A stretch of DNA of 64,000 nt, from NCBI GenBank assembly GCA_008973525.1, contig WACJ01000217.1, positions 434,001 through 498,000 of the forward strand. The letters are read 5' to 3'. Both the position numbers and the translations under genes were made by a program. The DNA is from Stenopsyche tienmushanensis (taxonomy: Eukaryota > Arthropoda > Insecta > Trichoptera > Stenopsychidae). This document shows positions 48,101 through 59,799 of the stretch, piece after piece. How positions within the stretch are numbered: the stretch's first letter is position 1; every line of letters begins with the position of its first letter. The notes under the pieces were generated by a model. It had not been told where the DNA came from, searched no databases, and saw only the letters and a list, made by a program, of their open reading frames with translations.

Positions 48101-48716
48101 TAATGATTTTGCAAACTCAGATTGCGTTTGATATGGATCTTCATCAAGCATTGCGTAGAATTCTTCGTCTTCAAACATTTTTGATGCACCACTGCGTTCT
48201 CTTCAAAATCATTATTTTTGAAGCGATTAAACAAATCTCCGCATGTTCTTTCCGTCAGAGCATGATCACCAGAAGTCTCCACAAGTATTCAATGTGCTTC
48301 AGCTGCAGATTTATTTTGAATAATGTAGCAAAGTAAAATTCCCTACAAATACAATTTACTTGGCATAAAATTCGACATGTTTCACGCTATGAAAAAATAT
48401 TTGTTTACAACGGCAGGAACTTATTCACACACCTAATATTTGGATGCTTAAATTATTATTTGGTATCTTATTTTGTCATGTATTTATTTAAATTTTTGTT
48501 CCAGGTGGGGGTGTTCTTGCGCATACAATTCTCGGCGTAGAATATTGTAGTGAAACGGGCGATTTGAGATATTTAATATTAGATCCTCATTACACGGGGA
48601 CCGAAGATCTAGGAATAGTTGTGGGCAAGGGATGGTGCGGTTGGAAAACGAATGATTTCTGGGATAAAACGGCCCATTATAACCTGTGTTTGCCGCTTAC
48701 GAAACCGTGCGTCTAG
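45160..48716 (+). CDS. UFSP2: Ufm1-specific protease 2 (UFSP2), nine exons
   Basis: Exons: 45175-45396 (or from ATG 45160), 45738-45962, 46038-46211, 46297-46396, 46473-46619, 46700-46822, 46902-47178, 47249-47502, 48505-48716. Phases match at each GT-AG junction, giving about 577-582 aa ending in TAG. The C-terminal half is the UFSP cysteine-protease domain. Counting from residue 1 at base 45175, Cys410 lies in [13 protein letters not shown], and Asp534 and His536 in [22 protein letters not shown] and NLCLPLTK close the domain. UFSP2 matures pro-UFM1 and removes UFM1 from targets such as ribosomal protein uL24 at the ER. The N-terminal part (RLSKLEP...[16 protein letters not shown]) resembles the insect N-terminal domain. 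The true start is unsure: an AG at 45173-45174 could be an acceptor for an unseen 5' exon, or the ATG at 45160 may be used, adding five residues. The last intron (47503-48504) contains an antisense mariner relic, but the exons are intact. Confidence 0.93.
47600..48360 (-). mobile_element. Antisense mariner transposase relic in the UFSP2 last intron
   Basis: Minus-strand peptides run in mariner order from high to low coordinate: [16 protein letters not shown] (N-terminal domain), catalytic-region remnants, then [20 protein letters not shown] and VLQHDIKI near the second catalytic Asp. The C-terminal part is missing and frames are broken. It differs from the subfamily at 13321-14843. Confidence 0.8.
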
Positions 48717-48841
48717 CATTTATTTAAAATAATTTTATGAAGCTGCATTTCAATTGATATAATTATCTATATTTATTATCATTTTAATATTGCGTGTTAT
48801 AAATTCAATGCCTTTTCATTGTATCACTAATATGCTCGTAA

Positions 48842-48847
48842 AATAAA
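48842..48847 (+). other. Polyadenylation signal of UFSP2
   Basis: AATAAA 126 bases after the UFSP2 stop codon. Confidence 0.5.
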
Positions 48848-49339
48848 TGTTGGTATTTATCGAAAGTGAAGGATCGAAGAAGACTGTCATTTGAAAATTT
48901 ATGCTTTCGCTGTTTTCGTATCAGTGTTGGTAAATTTATAATAAACGCTTTGTAAAAATTAATTGTTTTCCTATAACATGATTTTGATTGATTTTAATAA
49001 GACTTGCATTACATTTTGATATTTTCTTATATTTATATTTATTAATAATTTTTTAATCACTACAAATAATTGTTGATATAAGTTTTATTAAAGTAAAGGT
49101 CCCGGTAGCTTTTGTTTTACGGGCTATGGCTATTAAGTTTTATCAAATTTATTGTTAGAACTCATTGTTGTACATAATAAGAAAATTGTATTTTTGATGA
49201 CATTATCTATTTAAGTTTTGTCAACTACTCCTGATATCTGAATATGTTATTGTCGGTGAGATGTCTCACTATGCTGCGACAACATCAGAATAAAGAAAAC
49301 CTATATTTGGAAGACTTAAAAATATTACAATATGCAGTG

Positions 49340-49795
49340 TTTCATTTTACGTACCCTAGCGACATTATTTGTGTAATTATTCCTACAAAGATTCCTTCTT
49401 GAACGGCAATCTACCACGATGATGTTACCGACATTTGTAACAATTTTTGAGACCTGTAAATAAATATTATATAAAAGTCTTATATTAACATGACTGACAC
49501 TATGTTATAGCTCCGCTGCTTTTAGCCATATCTACCGAAGCCCCAGCCACCTTGTATCAAAAGTAGTTGACATTTATTTAATAATAATTAACATAAACTA
49601 CTTGTAGACAAAAAAGCAGCTTTGTATATTTTAATTTGGTGCTGGTATATACAATTATTCAGATTTCGAAAATTGTTATTAACGTCTGCAACGTTGAAAG
49701 CTTGGTAGACTGATTTACATTGTATAAACACTAAGTGAAACGACAATTAGCTTTGTAGAAATGGGTGCAAAAATCCAGCCGCTGCCTCCCATACT
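49340..49795 (-). repeat. Duplicated block, copy 2
   Basis: Same order of segments as 23419-23785: GTATGGGAGGCAGCGGCTGG, TTGATACAAGGTGGCTGGGG, TTATTTACAG then GTCTCAAAAATTGTTAC, and GCAATCTACCACGATG-type sequence. It carries an extra ~125 bases (about 49627-49755) relative to copy 1. Confidence 0.6.
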
Positions 49796-49799
49796 ATTA

Positions 49800-52390
49800 T
49801 ATCTTTATAAAATAATGTGATTGATAAGCCAGTCTTAATAAAACTTCCCGCAGTAAAATTGAAGTACTAAAGTAAATACAATTTTGATTCTTATTTTCAA
49901 GCGTGATCCACTTTTCTACCGAGTCATTGTTCTGGTAACCTTTAAAGATATAAAATAGTCCTCCAAGTCGAATTAGATTCAGTCGAGACTTTTCCCCAGA
50001 GGTCTATTGCTGAGTAATGTGTTTCTTACAGACGTCAAAGAAGCAATATTTGTTCTAGGTCAAAAATAGTAAAAGCATTCGGTTAGATTAAAAGGAATAA
50101 CTTGCTAGACATAGCCGATATAGGTCATGCCGTTAAATCTATAAATTTAACCCGTGACCTTTTACGTGCAATATCAAACATTTATCTGTTTGTATTAGCG
50201 TAACATAAGAGACATTCGTTTGTTCACTCAACGGCAATGTATTTACAGTCTTGTTAATGGAATAATTATTGAGAGCGACTTGCATATTACGCAACTATCC
50301 TTCTTCAATTTTATTTACAAGCTATAAAGAAGATAGAAGAAGAATACTGTCCTAGAACATCCAGCAGTAGGGTAAGCATCGATTGAGGAAATTATATTTT
50401 TAGTTTTCTAATCGCAATACAATTATTGAGTTATTATGATGTAAATCATTATTTACAGAAATGCAAAAATTATTAATATTTATTTGATCCATAAATGGTC
50501 ATTAAATTTTATTTTCAACTAGTGATTACCCGGCATGTGTTGCAATTCCACACAAAGAAGGAATGTTTTTTTATGTTTTGATTATATTTATTGAAGTGCT
50601 TTCATATATTTTTAATTATGCTAAAAAAATGATACGATCGACGGTTGTAGTGCTTTATTTACCTTAGCATCCACCAGACCAATATGCGTCAATATAGTGC
50701 ATACCGTAAACGTCTCACATAACAAACTGTGTACACAAACAATAATTTTACTATGCCTATTTTATTCCCGCAAGTGTAAACAATAAGTTGAAAAAGTTTT
50801 ATCGCAATCGGATGAACGGTATGGCAGCGCATTAAATACGGACAAACAAACATTGATTTTTATATATTAGAGTATGCCTATGTTACTCGCGCAATCCTTA
50901 GCAATAAGTGGATGATGTTTTAACGCAATTTGATGAACAGTATGGCAGCGCATTACATATGAACAAAAGATACTATTTTTTATATATTAGAATTATAAAT
51001 TTAAAGTTTCAAGAACAAGAAAATAATTGTAATTGAACTATTTTTTATATTAAATATATTTATAAATTATTCATAATGTCCTTATTTATTTTTTAGTTCG
51101 TAAACTCACTACAGCTTATTTATTACTATTATATAGTTACACATGAAGATTCGGAATTTCAGTTTTTGATTGAGAAAGGTTTTGAACGCAGTGAAATCAA
51201 GTAGAAATATCAACAGAATATTCGGAAAAGGATCGATTTCTTCCGATATTATGATTTTTTTCCCCAATTTGTTAACATAAATTGTTAGCTGAAATATTAA
51301 GCTGTGTTTGTATAATATATAATAAAATAGGCAAGCTATTGGTCTAGTAGTCACTTTATGCTATATACAGGATGTTTGGCACATAAACTGACAATTTTTT
51401 TTTGGGGGACTAGGGGGTCTTATGCTACGTTTCATACATAGATCCTATGCCTTAATTGTCAGGGTTGTCGAAATAGGTTTTTTTTTTAACATTTTGAAAT
51501 AATACCCAAAATTTCACCTTTAAATCGTCATAACTTTTTAATATGTGGTTGTAATAACACAAAATAATTGGTTTTGTATTTTGCAATGTATTTTTGATCT
51601 AAATAAGTCACTATTTTATGCAACTGGTTTAAAAAAAAATAGTTCTAAGCTTCCAAAGTCACATAAAATGTGCAAAGGATCGAGAAATGTCAACTTCTAA
51701 ATTCTTTAAACAAAAAGCTAACAACTATTATGAGTTTAATTTTAAAAAGCTTTTTTGATTATACTCTTTCCAACGATATACTACATGTCATACAAATCAT
51801 TCAATAACTCGTTAAACTTGATAAGAGTTTACCAAGTTCAGGGTTAAGAAAATACTTTCTATGCTTATGTTGTTTTTATTAAATTTATTAACAAACGGCG
51901 CTTATTCCTTCAATTTGTCTGAGGACGTAACCTATTCCGTGGCTCGCACGGTCTCCAGACCTGACACCAATGGATTTCTTTGCCCGATGACGAACCCCAT
52001 TCCGTGACTCGCATAGTCTCCAGATATGACACCAATGGATTTCTTTATTTAGGAACATGCATTTCTTTGTCTAGGAAATAGGGACAATGTGTGAAACTTA
52101 GCAAAAGACTCCCCTAACCGACACGAGCACATTACAAACGATTATCCCTCCCTTTCCAACCAACTGCTGATTGAAGTTTCACTTATCGTGACGTTCAGCG
52201 AATTTGCCTTACCCTAATATAATTGTAATAATAATAATTTTGTGTTTTAAGTGAAAATTTAGCTATGAAATAATATATTATTTCCCACATACATCGCTAC
52301 GACTCTTTGGACCATCCCTTATTTAATACAATACAATACAAATTCGTATTTAGCAATACGAAAACAAATTGCTTGATACACAAACACAAT
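49800..52390. other. Non-genic sequence with dispersed repeats
   Basis: Contains two reverse units of the ATATAAAAAT repeat (50700-50990) and a repeat-like stretch beginning ATACAGGATGTTTGGCACAT at 51364. A segment at 51129-51350 shares short blocks with 61795-61850 and 62705-62780. No gene recognised. Confidence 0.4.
50700..50990 (-). repeat. Two tandem units of the ATATAAAAAT/CATACCGTTC repeat, reversed
   Basis: Each unit ends in a TTTTTATATATTAGA-like block and contains ATGAACRGTATGGCAGCGCA. The period is about 120-125 bases, like the array at 3836-4135. Confidence 0.65.
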
Positions 52391-52399
52391 GTATATGCC

Positions 52400-53250
52400 C
52401 TCTTTGTAAAAAATAAAAAATACGGAATTACAAAGAAATGTTTTAATTATAACGATTCGTCTTCATTTTGATCGAACGCTTCGCGACGGTGGCCATAGAA
52501 TGTTTTCTCGAAAAGAAGGGATTGAACAAATTTAATTAGACGAATTGAAAGCATTCTTGAGTCTGACCACAAAGAACTCTTCCTCGATCTCATGTAAATT
52601 ACATTTAGGCTCCGGTATTCGATCGCTTCTTTGGAGCGTCTGGCAAGATTAAATGTTGATGAAAGTGCCTCCGAGCATACAAGTAACTTAAAATTTAATG
52701 ATTTAAGTAAACATGATTTTCCGCTCTGTTTTTCTCTTTATTCCCCTTAAAAGCCTCTTTTAAGCCTGAGAACACACCGTTGTCGAATAATTCCAGAGAA
52801 AAAGCACGAAATTAAGTAGAAACAAAAACAGACTGTTGAGGCTTATTGAATACGATCGTGTGATGTTTTTGCTGTTTACAAAATAAGTAAAAAGCAATTC
52901 CCAGAGGCCCGATTAAATACCGACGATGTAATTTATTTAAATATTAATTAAGCGTCTTCAAAAGAGAGACCTTCCTTTTGAGCCATGGTCTAGAAGCTAT
53001 ACATATTTTTAATGCAGATAAGGGGATGGTTTGTTCTTTTTCTTTTCTTTTTTTTTGAAGCCCATTGCCTTTTTTCTAACAAATGTTAGAAGGCAAAAAC
53101 ACCACGTGCAGAAAACGATCGAAAATTTCAGAAGTTAAAAACTTTCGCCATTTCGGTAATTCGTTCAGGATAGCTCCGAAATTTATTCTTTAGTATTCCT
53201 TAAAGAGATCTTTCATACAAGCTTCCTTTTCCCCCCAACAAATGAAACTA
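52400..53250. other. Repeat-poor, high-complexity block
   Basis: No long frame and no transposon signature, but balanced composition and homeodomain-type TTTAATTAGACG motifs. It could be conserved non-coding DNA. Confidence 0.25.
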
Positions 53251-53572
53251 TCTATAATATAATATGCTAAAAAGCTTCCCCTTTATCATAAATATTTTTA
53301 TATCGAAATAGTTTGTAAATAATGTAAATAAATATTAACCCCATAAGCATATATCTCTTATTTGTATTAATATTAATTAAATCAATATTTTCGACTAAAA
53401 TTAGGGATTTTTAAAAATATAATTGTAAGATAAGGAAAACATTAATGTTGTGTCAAAAATTCAACATATAAAAATCATTGCGAACCGTGATGTGTGATTT
53501 GTTTCTTATTAATATGCCATTGATCTAAAATTACTATTAAATGGAATGATATTAATATTTTGCATAAATTAT

Positions 53573-53760
53573 TGTCTACCCTTCTATAGCGTCCACTTCG
53601 TTTGCGTAAGCAACGGGTAAAATACGTAAGGTCAATGCCCACTCGTGTGTGCTAGTCACTTGTTCTTGTTATCGAATTAAACACGCATAAATTTCGTATG
53701 CGTGCCTAACTTTCTATAGCGTTTTGCTTCTACATCTGGACGCTATAGAAGGATTGACTG
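53573..53760 (-). mobile_element. TA-flanked CTATAGCG MITE, reverse orientation
   Basis: Right end GGACGCTATAGAAGGATTGA then CTG, followed by TA (53761-53762). The internal CGTTTGCGTAAGCAACGGGT block matches the inverse of 62330-62518. The left terminus is decayed. Confidence 0.75.
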
Positions 53761-53762
53761 TA

Positions 53763-54028
53763 TGTAATAATTTTGTTTATTGAGAAATATGCTCGTGTTC
53801 ATAGCAAAATATTGAGGCTCTTATAGATGCGTCTGTTGTGTGGGCGAAATAGCAACCCCTACGGAAAGACGCTGTTAATCTGCGCAGAATTCGCCAGATT
53901 AACAGTGATCTCTTTTTGTCTTCTTTCGGATGCAATTTGTCAAATGAACAGTGACATATTTCGTTTTGAAAGCGGAAAGTGCTTTTAGAGTTCTGCCTTC
54001 TCCACCAGCGACCCCGCTCCACGTAACA
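53763..54028 (+). mobile_element. Possible solo LTR followed by a primer-binding-like site
   Basis: Begins TGTAATAA, ends ACGTAACA, and is followed after one base by TGGTGTCAGAAGT, which has the look of an LTR-element primer binding site. There is no second LTR, gag or pol here, so this is tentative. Confidence 0.3.
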
Positions 54029-54470
54029 TTGGTGTCAGAAGTAATATCAAAATAATGTCATGCACATGTGAGTATTGTATTTTTACGCTTGCATCATTGC
54101 CGGTTGGGTGGCAACGCGCAGGAAGCGGGAGTCGAGAAGAGTCGGCGGTTGGCCTTGACTGTGGGAGGACGTCCTTTCCGCAGCCAAATCCCTCTCTCTC
54201 GTGCTGAATAAAAAGTTACCTAGAGAAGAGAGTCTTTTCGTTCGACGCCTGTCCACCCCTATCTATCCATCCGGCTGTACATGATCCGATAGAAGAATGG
54301 ACCCATGCGTTAGTGTGGCCATCCGAACGAGCGCATGGGAGCGGGAAGTCACTCGGGGACTCTGCCCCCATGAGTGCCCCCGATCCAACGTAAGAGTGGC
54401 TTTTAGCAATTCTTTTTGTGGAATTATTGCCAATAATTTTTATATGATTTGAACCCATGACGATTGAGTT
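54029..54470. other. GC-rich segment of unknown origin
   Basis: Contains GGGGGCAGAGTCCCC-type and AATAAAAAGTTACCTAGAGA sequences. It could be the internal leader or another LTR-element fragment, but no coding match is visible. Confidence 0.25.
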
Positions 54471-55831
54471 ACTAGTTTGACCGCTTAACCGCGGGACTAC
54501 CTATAGGTTAAGTGATCGAACCGAGACGATGGAATAATATAGTTAATAAAAAGGTTATTGAAGTATATGTCCTATATTAGTAATTTAATTTGCTCAATTT
54601 TATTAATCGTTTTTGAAATATGAATCTTGCAGGTTTGAACCTAATCCTTACTAATGAGAGTCTTGGAACTAGTTTACTACGGCAATACTTGTCCATATAA
54701 TAAATGGAATCATGGTGCAGTGTATGCATTTCCTTTTTCATTTATTTTTATCTAAATTAGAAGTTTACCTCGAGTTTTCAGGACAGCTAGCAATTTTTGT
54801 TATGTTCCATTTAAAGCAAGTTTCTAGTTTGCATAAGTACTCTCCGAGAAAAGTACGTACTATCTCTATTCCGCTGCTCTCATTGAATAAGATTATCATT
54901 ACATATCAAATATCCCCTCTTGTATTTTTTTAAATACAAGAGGGGATACTTTTTCCCGTATTTACTGTTTTTATCATGAAAAAAATGATCACATTGACAT
55001 TTTCTTGCATTGATCGATTCTAATTTTATTCCACTATGTTGAATCTTTCCCCGAACGATTTTAATATTTTTTCCCTCAAATAAACTTTTTCGTTACGTTG
55101 ACTATTTGTATTTGCTTTCACCATAAAAACTTAGCTCTTTAACATTGTATGCCAAGGCCGAACTTTAGCGTTCAAAGGGCAATTTTGTTATGGCATTAAG
55201 TGAACAATCCATTAGAGTCAACTTTTACAAGCTTTTTTCAATCATATAAATATTATTATGGATGAGAATGAATTGAATGTGGCCAAATATTGGATAGTAG
55301 CAGCCGGAATTCCTGTATTGACTTCGTAACCAATGTAAATATACACAATGATCTCCTAGTGTGTATCAATGGAGATCTTGGGCAATTCAATATTGAAACC
55401 CAAACCGGATGATAATGAATTGATCAAGATCGTCTACCAAAACCAAGTTAATATTTACAATGGGGAAAATATGTTTTTTATTACAGAATTCATTGTTTTC
55501 CCACATTTAACGTCCCAATTCAAAACAATCGTATAGATGGATCTTTGTGAGAAAATGTGATACCTGTAATAATTAATATTTTAGATCATTTGAATTGTTT
55601 GGACATCGTAGAGGATACAAATCGTCGTTAAAGATAAAGAACCACAAAAAGGGGGTATCCGTCATTTATTGACACCGAGATCATGGTATAGATGGATCAA
55701 GTGTTCCGTGCTCCAAGTGACCCTCCGGTGCGATTTCTGTAGCCGAAACACGCGTAACCGGAAACCGCAGCAACGAAGGCAATGCAGAGAGCTTGAGAAG
55801 TTGACCAAGAGTTTCCAATATGTTACACTGC

Positions 55832-55837
<6 letters not shown>

Positions 55838-55868
<31 letters not shown>
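55838..55868. repeat. (TA)n microsatellite
   Basis: An uninterrupted run of TA dinucleotides, followed by further TA-rich sequence. Confidence 0.9.
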
Positions 55869-55869
<1 letters not shown>

Positions 55870-56049
55870 TATTTTGGGAGCTGAAATTTGAGTATATAAG
55901 GCCAGAGGCGCTTGTATGGAAATTCGCCACTGAGCTCATAAAACAAAATAAACAAAACACTAAAAAATTCAAATATTATTTTGAATATGTTTGAAGTGTT
56001 TCGTCATTTAGTCTGGATCTGATTTTGGAAGCCAGGCAACCTGCTGCTG

Positions 56050-56470
56050 AATATAAACGCTCAGCCTCCACACTCGTTGGAGGTATCGTCATGAGATATT
56101 TAAATGCTAGTTCGAATTGAGCACCCATTTTCGTATATCAACATCAATTTGATTAATAAAATTCTTTTCTGCTGAGACACGGACTAAAACTCGCAAAATT
56201 CCCGATTTCCCGACAAATAATTTATTTCCGTCGCTGCAGATTAATACTTATATACTATAACACTTTGATGTGATTCGTAATTATATTGCGGAAGAATACA
56301 AAAATTCTGAACTCCGTATCTATTACATTTCATATCGATATTCCCATTATTAGAGTCGAGGTGTAGTAAATACATCACCGGTAGGGAAAGGTTAATATAA
56401 CAATTTGATAAACATATATGTGCTGTATATATGCATACATAGATTAGACAGTTACTGCCCCTATGCGTCG
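56050..56470. repeat. Dispersed repeat, copy B (uninterrupted)
   Basis: Matches 36800-37020 joined to 37453-37612. It is the empty-site reference for the insertion at 37021-37452. Confidence 0.7.
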
Positions 56471-56689
56471 CATACAATAAAAAACTATTTAGTATTTAAG
56501 TTGATTGATGATTTTACGGGTTTCTCTATCCAAACAAGTTTTAAAACATTGCTATATCGGTGGAACATCCCATGATTTAGGTTCAAATCCGTAAAAGCTC
56601 GAATACAATTGTTGTTTTTTTCTTACTCAAAATTGGTTAGAGATTGTAGCAACTCGATGATGTTTGTATGTATGTCACTCTTCTTTATT

Positions 56690-57490
56690 TCAAGTCCTCG
56701 TTTTCGTATTTAACGTTTGGTTATATATGTGGAGAAAAAGGGATTCAAACGAGCCGTAAGCCAGTTTCTTTTCTCACGAAGCGTCCTAAAATGTACACAC
56801 ATATTGGGGGATGTTTTTGCGTTTTTTCACCCTCTATAATTTACATCGAGCTTTCGTCTGTGAGGAGAGTTTGTTCGACAAGGCCGAAAAATGCGAAACT
56901 GTCAGCGGCGTATTTGAAAAATGACACCAGAATGAAAATTTATCGGCGAAATGTTTTAAAAGCCTTTTCGAATGCGATAACGATCTTGAAATCCAGTCGT
57001 TTTATATTTACACTCCATTTTTCCCTTATCGTCGCGGGTAAACATGAAAAATGCCACGACAATATTTTTTTTCCATCCGAGCCAAAACGTATGAAAAAGC
57101 ACTTTGTGTCGTTTCGAATTGAGCCGTTTTATTTGAAGATTTTCGTAAAATTTACTATGGAGCGCGTCTGCATTATTTATGAAAATTGTACGACAAATAA
57201 AAAAGGGAAGGAATTCGTTGGCGAGAAACATTGTTTGCTCCGGAGGGCGGAACAAAGCTTCAACCCCGTATTTATGGCTACAATTTATTTGCTAATTTTT
57301 AATCTGTGTCCTGGCTTATAGGTTGCGGTTTTGATAATCGTTTTTGTTTTATAAATAAATTTGCAATTGTGTAGCAAGTGCCGGATTAGCCTGGCTCGTA
57401 ATTTTATTGCAATTAAATTGGAAGGTCTCCCTGGCCCTTTCCAGGAATTACCAAAGCTATAAAATGTTTGCTCTGTAGGTTATACGAGAA
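56690..57490. other. High-complexity, repeat-poor block with long chance open frames
   Basis: A 217-codon plus-strand frame (56668-57321) and a 99-codon minus-strand frame overlap here. The plus product is rich in Lys, Phe, Ile and Cys, with no domain I recognise. I favour non-coding, possibly regulatory, DNA over a gene. Confidence 0.25.
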
Positions 57491-57799
57491 CTGTGCAAAT
57501 TGTTAAACACGGCTTGTTTGTTAATCATACGTTCCTATATTAATTCGCAATTAGCAAAAGATAAAAGACACTATCCAAGTATTCAAAATTTGTGTTGATC
57601 TTCTATTGCTAATTATCCATTCAGTGATGTGAAGATATTGTATATTTGGATTTAAAGCGATACGGGTTTAATATTTGTTAAGTTACATAAACAAATTGAA
57701 ATAGTTTAAACATGTTGTGTTTACAATAAATTACAAAATTTTTGAACTAAGATATTTTATCTATAATATTTATATAATTAAATGTGAAATTTATTTACA

Positions 57800-58000
57800 A
57801 GGATTGCCTAGAAATTAAGATTACAAGGGCTCCTGGGGAGGTGGGGCATTTTTTCGTTTTGAAGTTGATGAATCCGACATGTAAAGAGAATCTTAATGGT
57901 CAATTTGTTTAGTCCCGCGTGTTTGTCGGCCATTTTGTTCAGTCACAGTAAATTCTTCCGATGGAGAGGTCATCGCGCGCTTCCCCCATCTTCCGTCCGT
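57800..58000 (+). mobile_element. Terminal fragment of the second mariner family
   Basis: CTAGAAATTAAGATTACAAG, the TGGCCATTTTGTTCAG-like block (here CGGCCATTTTGTTCAGTCAC) and AAATTCTTCCGATGGAG match the untranslated region seen in 8690-8890 and 10255-10715. Confidence 0.6.
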
Positions 58001-58649
58001 CATCCGTTTTTTTTTAATTGCAGAACAATACCGTCGTAAGTATCCATCGGAAGCTCGTGGAAGTTTATGTGATGTGATGTGATGAGTCGACAACGTGTTA
58101 CGAAATGGGTTAGTTGTTCAGAAAATACCTTCCAATGAAAGCTGTCTGGTATTTAAAACCAACCGAATTTCCTATCCGTCAATGCACTTTTGGATGCCTT
58201 CACCATGATGGCTCGCTGAGTGAGCATTTTCAAACAAACCTTCCTTTGGTCATGTTGCCTCAAAATCATTTTCTTTCGAAGCAAAGTCCCTGCAATGACT
58301 CAATTTACAGGGCCATTTATGACGGAATGAATTAATTTACCAATGATTTTTTGTTAAGAAGAGAAGAATTTAAAAAAAAATTATTAAACCCAACTGCAAG
58401 ACTTCGCGAAGGGTCTCTTACCTAAGCATAGCCTAGATACGCTTTAAGAGAGGAAAATAAACAATGAATTTGATCATTATCCAGTTCTTGAAGAAGTTTA
58501 ATCCCTCCCCTCCAACCCTCGTGCGGTTTTTTCGACCTATCCAGTAGCCAGAATTTCTTCAGTTCTTCATTTATGGTAAAAAACTGGAATACGAACAATT
58601 GGCAGATCGACAGATAGTGGCTTACCAGTTTAGGGGGTATTCTGAACAG

Positions 58650-59170
58650 ACCAGACAGACCCGCACTGCTGTGCGATCTGTTCCGGGATTCCCCGCAATA
58701 GCCACACATAATTGTCTTCTACCGATCTTTTGATCCTACGAGAAACCCAACGCGCAGAGCGTCCAGGTGTCTACGCCTTTTGTTCCACGCCCTCCCAAGG
58801 GAGTCGAGGTTCCCGCAAGAAGATCAGCTTCAGACCACATGCAAACAAGTTGCTTTGAAGAAGGAAGGATGTAAGGTTCTAAATTCAAGGTATGCTATCA
58901 GCGGGCTGCAGGTTCTGCCGTTCGAGTAGCCTAAAGCCGTTCTCCCCTGTTTGGCTAGGCTTTTGAGAATATTGGTGGTGACGCCTTTTGCACAGACTCC
59001 ACCTACTTCTATAATAAGCAGTTTCACACAGCCCTTTACGGGTACACAGCACAGGGTGAGCTGCGTACTCAGCTCATGTTAGCTGGGTAGTGTTTGATGA
59101 GCAAACGGGGTTACCCTAGGAGTTCGACCATTGCCCACAGGCGTAGGTTTGCTCCCCCTTTGGAGTTTTA
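58650..59170 (+). repeat. R1-like LINE-derived repeat
   Basis: Runs from GCACTGCTGTGCGATCTGTT to TTGCCCACAGGCGTAGGTTT and includes the TCCACGCCCTCCCAAGG and CTCATGTTAGCTGGGTAG blocks. A further piece of its 3' part (CTCATGTTAGTTGGACTACC) appears at about 59664-59755. Confidence 0.7.
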
Positions 59171-59269
59171 TGGATATTAAGCGACTTCGTCTAGCAGAGA
59201 TTTATGGAATATTGGCGCTCTTGTGGGTTTTTATATATATAATTTTATTATGTTTGAAGGTCCTGGTCT

Positions 59270-59663
59270 TGGACCAAAGCCTTCTTGATTTGATTTAGGG
59301 ATATCAATAGTATATAGTGAAAATAGAAGGGGAGCAAGAATGGAGCCTTGAGGGACACCAGCAGATATGGGTCGAGGATCGGAAACGGTATCAGAGACTT
59401 TGGCTCAGCAACTGTAAATAATGTGGATGGTTGAAGCCAGAGGAAATAAGTTTGAAAATTAGTCCCTCGTGCCAGACCTTATCGAAGGCTTTGGCGATGT
59501 CAAAGAAAAAGATACCCGTACACCTCTTCATCTCAAAGCCCTCGTGGATAAACTCCGTGACACGAAGGTGTTGATGGACTGAGGAGTGAACTCTTCGAAA
59601 TCCGAATTGCTCTGGAGGAAGGACGTGTTCTTCTACTGTAATCAGCAGTAATCCGCGCACCAT
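59270..59663 (-). mobile_element. Jockey-like LINE reverse transcriptase fragment
   Basis: The minus strand encodes PPEQFGFRRVHSSVHQ, FFDIAKAFDKVWHEGLIFKL (RT motifs around the first catalytic Asp) and, after a frameshift, AGVPQGSILAPLLFSLYTID (the next RT motif). This order and wording are those of Jockey-clade elements. The FADD-type motif is absent. It lies between two pieces of an R1-like repeat, so it may be nested in it. Confidence 0.85.
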
Positions 59664-59799
59664 AACTCATGTTAGTTGGACTACCTCAGAATTGTTTGAT
59701 GAGCCATCTTACGACATTTACATTATTACCTCAGGAGTTCAATTGTTTAACATTTGTTTGTCGTCTCCATTCCTGACAACATCTTTAAACCCTAAAACA

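Noticed and set aside
56668..57321. 217-codon plus-strand open frame as a gene
   Set aside because: No domain, no splice context, an overlapping open frame on the other strand, and a composition typical of chance translation. Kept only as a high-complexity block.
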